Origin: Scandinavium hiltneri
Lineage (GTDB): Bacteria; Pseudomonadota; Gammaproteobacteria; Enterobacterales; Enterobacteriaceae
Direction of reading: 5' to 3'
Length of the DNA: 64,000 nt
Assembly (NCBI RefSeq): GCF_024764835.1
Contig: NZ_JALIGE010000072.1
Span: 1-64,000, forward strand
The notes beneath the pieces are model-generated. The model had not been told where the DNA came from. It ran no database searches and saw nothing but the letters and a program-made list of their open reading frames with translations. Both the position numbers and the translations under genes were made by a program. Below, one piece after another: positions 61,015 through 64,000 of this stretch (position 1 is its first letter; each line of letters opens with the position of its first letter).

Positions 61015-62748
61015 TTGGATGCCGGGGCAATAATCAGTTTGTTCATTCTGGGGTCGGTGCTGGTCACCTTCAGTATTTTACTCAGTTCCTTTTCCTCACG
61101 ACTCGGTATCCCGATTCTGGTGATCTTCCTTGCTATCGGCATGCTGGCCGGTATCGATGGCATTGGCGGCATTCCGTTTGATAATTACCCCTTCGCGTAC
61201 ATGGTCAGTAACCTCGCACTGGCGGTTATCCTGCTTGATGGCGGGATGCGCACTCAGGCGAGTTCGTTTCGCGTAGCACTCGGCCCGGCGCTGTCACTGG
61301 CGACGGTCGGCGTGCTTATCACCTCCGGACTCACCGGGCTGATGGCCGCGTGGCTGTTCCACCTCGATTTGATTGAAGGCATGCTGATTGGCGCCATTGT
61401 TGGCTCGACGGATGCGGCAGCAGTGTTCTCTCTGCTTGGCGGTAAAGGGCTGAACGAGCGTGTCGGCTCGACGCTGGAAATTGAATCCGGCAGCAATGAC
61501 CCGATGGCGGTTTTCCTCACCATCACCCTGATTGAAATGATCCAGCAGCACGAAACCGGGCTGAGCTGGATGTTCGCGGTGCACATCATTCAGCAGTTCG
61601 GGCTGGGTATTCTGATTGGCCTCGGCGGCGGCTACCTGGTGTTACAGATGATCAACCGCATTACCCTGCCTGCCGGGCTTTATCCGCTATTGGCGCTGAG
61701 TGGCGGGATCATGATTTTCGCAGTAACGACAACGCTCGACGGCAGCGGCATTCTGGCGGTGTACCTGTGTGGTTTTCTGCTCGGCAACCGCCCGATTCGC
61801 AACCGTTACGCGATTTTGCAGAACTTTGATGGTCTGGCGTGGCTGGCACAAATTGGCATGTTCCTGGTGCTCGGCCTGCTGGTGACGCCGTCCGACCTGC
61901 TGCCTATCGCGATTCCGGCGCTACTGCTCTCTGCCGGGATGATTTTCTTCGCACGTCCGTTATCGGTGTTTATTGGCCTGCTGCCGTTTCGCGGTTTTAA
62001 TTTGCGCGAGCGCGTGTTTATCAGCTGGGTCGGCCTGCGCGGCGCGGTACCCATCATCCTCGCGGTTTTCCCGATGATGGCCGGGCTGGAAAACGCGCGA
62101 TTGTTCTTTAACGTCGCCTTCTTCGTAGTGCTGATTTCGCTGCTGTTGCAGGGGACATCGCTCTCCTGGGCGGCAAAAAAAGCCAAAGTGGTGGTACCTC
62201 CGGTCGGCTGGCCGGTGTCGCGTGTGGGGTTAGATATTCACCCGGAAAACCCGTGGGAGCAGTTTGTTTATCAGCTCAGCGCCGATAAATGGTGCGTTGG
62301 CGCTGCGCTTCGGGATTTGCATATGCCGCGCGATACCCGTATTGCAGCACTGTTCCGTGACAATGTGCTGCTGCACCCAACGGGCAGCACCCGTTTGCGG
62401 GAAGGCGATGTGCTGTGCGTGATTGGTCGCGAGCGGGATTTGCCGTTACTCGGTAAGCTGTTCAGCCAGTCGCCGCCGGTAGCGCTGGATCAGCGATTCT
62501 TCGGTGACTTTATTCTTGAGGCCAGCGCTAAATTTGCCGATGTGGCGATGGTTTACGGTCTCGACGGCGGGGAAGAATTTCGCGATAACCAGCAGTCGCT
62601 GGGCGAAATTGTGCAGCATCTGTTAGGCGCGGCGCCGGTAGTCGGCGACCAGGTGGAGTTTGCCGGGATGGTCTGGACCGTGGCAGAGAAAGAAGACAAC
62701 GCGGTGCTGAAAGTAGGTGTTCGCGTTGCCGAAGAGGAAATGGAGTAA
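61015..62748 (+). CDS. cvrA: CvrA (NhaP2), K+/H+ antiporter-type membrane protein
   Basis: 577 residues, starting at TTG 61015 with AGGGAG upstream; the start agrees with E. coli CvrA (DAGAIISLFILGS). The CPA1 antiporter part has about 12 membrane segments (GLTGLMAAWLFHLDLIEGML; IGAIVGSTDAAAVFSLLGGK with the ion-site Asp). A cytoplasmic TrkA_C-like domain follows (LREGDVLCVIGRERDLPLLG). It is required for growth in low osmolarity with high potassium in relatives. Between ERIC and a BIME cluster. Confidence 0.95.
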   Translation: MDAGAIISLFILGSVLVTFSILLSSFSSRLGIPILVIFLAIGMLAGIDGIGGIPFDNYPFAYMVSNLALAVILLDGGMRTQASSFRVALGPALSLATVGVLITSGLTGLMAAWLFHLDLIEGMLIGAIVGSTDAAAVFSLLGGKGLNERVGSTLEIESGSNDPMAVFLTITLIEMIQQHETGLSWMFAVHIIQQFGLGILIGLGGGYLVLQMINRITLPAGLYPLLALSGGIMIFAVTTTLDGSGILAVYLCGFLLGNRPIRNRYAILQNFDGLAWLAQIGMFLVLGLLVTPSDLLPIAIPALLLSAGMIFFARPLSVFIGLLPFRGFNLRERVFISWVGLRGAVPIILAVFPMMAGLENARLFFNVAFFVVLISLLLQGTSLSWAAKKAKVVVPPVGWPVSRVGLDIHPENPWEQFVYQLSADKWCVGAALRDLHMPRDTRIAALFRDNVLLHPTGSTRLREGDVLCVIGRERDLPLLGKLFSQSPPVALDQRFFGDFILEASAKFADVAMVYGLDGGEEFRDNQQSLGEIVQHLLGAAPVVGDQVEFAGMVWTVAEKEDNAVLKVGVRVAEEEME

Positions 62749-62757
62749 GTGCGGTCT

Positions 62758-62880
62758 GGTGCCCGGTGGCACATCGTTTACCGGGCCGACGTGCCAGGAT
62801 TTTGTCGTTTATACACTGGTGCAACCGGGCCTACGTGCCAGGATTTTGTACGCCCGGCGATCCTGCGCCGCCGGGCAAAA
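62758..62880. repeat. REP/BIME cluster with internal 17-bp direct repeat
   Basis: Several CCCGG(T/C)-type palindromic units (GCCCGGTGGCAC, ACCGGGCCGACG, ACCGGGCCTACG, GCGCCGCCGGGC) lie between the convergent cvrA and dadX. ACGTGCCAGGATTTTGT occurs at 62789-62805 and 62833-62849. Confidence 0.8.
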
Positions 62881-62886
62881 CGACGC

Positions 62887-63957
62887 TCACTCAGTCACAA
62901 CCGGCACTCGCATCGCCAGCGCGCACATCAATTCATACCCCACAGTGTCGCACCGACTGGCAACGTCGTCGATTTTAATCTCTTTACCCCACAGTTCGAC
63001 CGGCGTGCCAATCCCGGCCTGCGGGCACGGCGTTAAATCCACCGCCAGCATATCCATCGACACCCGCCCTACCGTAACGGTGCGAACACCGTCCACCAGC
63101 ACCGGCGTACCGTCTGGCGCATTGCGCGGATACCCATCGGCATAGCCACAGGCCACAATGCCGATACGCTGCTCCTGCCGGGCTTTGTACAAACGTCCAT
63201 AGCCCACAGTGTCACCCGCTTTAAGATTCTGCACCGCAATAATCTCGCTGCTCAGGGTCATCACCGGTTTCAGCCCGCTGTTGGCAATGTCCTGCCATTT
63301 CCCGGAAGGTGACGCGCCGTAGAGCACAATTCCCGGGCGGACCCAGTCGAAATGCGCTTTCGGGTGCCACAACGTGGCAGCAGAGTTGGCAAGCGATCGT
63401 GGACAATCGAGCCCTTCCGCAGCCTGTTCTATCTTTTCCATAGCCTCGGTGAGGCCGTCGGGATTTTCCGCATCGGCAAAGTGAGACATCAGCGTCATGT
63501 CGCTGATATTGCTCATCGCACGCAGCTGCTGCCAGACGGTGTGCACCTTCTCAGGTGTAAACCCGAGGCGGTTCATACCGCTGTTCACTTTGACGTAGAC
63601 ATCCAGCGGTGCTTTCAGCTTTGCGTTTTGCAGCGCTTTCAGCTGCCAGTTGCTGTGCACGGTTGTGGTGAGTCGGTATTGGTCATACAGCGGTAAATCG
63701 TCAGCGTGGAAAAAGCCTTCCAGCATCAGAATCGGCCCTTTCCAGCCGCGTTCGCGCAGAAGGACAGCCTCTTCCAGATTGAGCAGCGCAAAACCATCCG
63801 TATCGTTTAACGCACTCCAGATTCGTTCGATTCCATGACCGTAGCCGTTAGCTTTAACAACCGACCAGACGCGGGACTCCGGTGCCGCAGATCGCACCAC
63901 TACAAGGTTCTGCCGCAGCGCCTTTAAATCGAGGCTGGCTACAACGGGACGTGACAT
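62887..63957 (-). CDS. dadX: catabolic alanine racemase DadX
   Basis: 356 residues. PLP-dependent racemase that converts L-alanine to D-alanine for the dehydrogenase DadA. PLP Lys35 is in VVKANGYGHG, and the second catalytic Tyr is in GIVACGYADGYPR; the VNSGMNRLGF and PGIVLYGASPS blocks also match. In E. coli dadA lies directly upstream; here it would be beyond the right edge. RBS AAGGAG is 7 bases before the ATG. Catabolic DadX rather than biosynthetic Alr is supported by the neighbours cvrA and ldcA. Confidence 0.95.
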   Translation of the reverse strand: MSRPVVASLDLKALRQNLVVVRSAAPESRVWSVVKANGYGHGIERIWSALNDTDGFALLNLEEAVLLRERGWKGPILMLEGFFHADDLPLYDQYRLTTTVHSNWQLKALQNAKLKAPLDVYVKVNSGMNRLGFTPEKVHTVWQQLRAMSNISDMTLMSHFADAENPDGLTEAMEKIEQAAEGLDCPRSLANSAATLWHPKAHFDWVRPGIVLYGASPSGKWQDIANSGLKPVMTLSSEIIAVQNLKAGDTVGYGRLYKARQEQRIGIVACGYADGYPRNAPDGTPVLVDGVRTVTVGRVSMDMLAVDLTPCPQAGIGTPVELWGKEIKIDDVASRCDTVGYELMCALAMRVPVVTE

Positions 63958-64000
63958 AACGGCTCCTTAATTGTGCGCGCCGTGCAAATGCTGAGGGCGC

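Overview
The window is chromosomal DNA from an Enterobacteriaceae species close to the Escherichia/Enterobacter/Citrobacter group. The right end carries the E. coli-like order treA, ymgE, ycgR, emtA, ldcA, cvrA, dadX, and enterobacterial repeats (one ERIC element and two REP/BIME clusters) lie between these genes. The genus cannot be fixed from sequence alone.

Region 1 (1-2058) is mobile-element wreckage. A decayed IS66-family element (tnpA intact, tnpB and tnpC broken) ends with its terminal GTAAGCG exactly inside the transposase of an IS256-family element.

Region 2 (2059-12448) is an array of seven displaced Rhs toxin-tip/immunity modules plus the immunity gene of the main Rhs, all on the minus strand. 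Four modules keep a piece of the Rhs core fused to the tip (C-terminal tips: ADP-ribosyltransferase-like guess, TNT NAD glycohydrolase, colicin E3-like rRNase, ParB-like). Three are bare toxin tips without core, and all three toxins are disrupted. Every module keeps a plausible intact immunity gene that overlaps or abuts the toxin stop codon.

Region 3 (12439-41269) is a complete type VI secretion system. Seventeen co-oriented minus-strand genes run from tssB to the full-length Rhs effector: tssB, C, E, F, G, tagH, tssJ, K, L, clpV, a VasH-like regulator lacking its AAA+ domain, vasI, tssA, tssM, a VasL-domain gene, vgrG, and an effector-loading block of DUF2169, PAAR-like DUF4150 and Rhs. hcp is divergent across a 625-base intergenic region. 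With Hcp, VgrG and the PAAR-like tip, every core part of the apparatus is present, so the machine could fire and deliver the Rhs tip; the downstream array could broaden immunity or feed new tips to the main rhs by recombination.

Region 4 (41445-53435) starts with dbpA and continues as a catabolic and transport block: an MHS-type sugar-acid transporter, an IclR regulator, and a divergent three-gene operon (SDR dehydrogenase, FAH hydrolase, enolase-superfamily dehydratase) that fits a non-phosphorylative sugar-acid pathway (dehydratase, then 3-deoxy-2-keto acid dehydrogenase, then diketo acid hydrolase). Facing it are a phosphonate-type ABC transporter (PhnC-D-E-E) without any phosphonate catabolic gene and a GPH-family sugar transporter.

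Region 5 (53737-63957) is conserved housekeeping sequence: periplasmic trehalase, a TonB-dependent hydroxamate-type siderophore receptor placed between treA and ymgE, the YmgE membrane protein, the c-di-GMP brake YcgR behind a near-perfect sigma-28 promoter, and the peptidoglycan enzymes EmtA and LdcA, antiporter CvrA and alanine racemase DadX.
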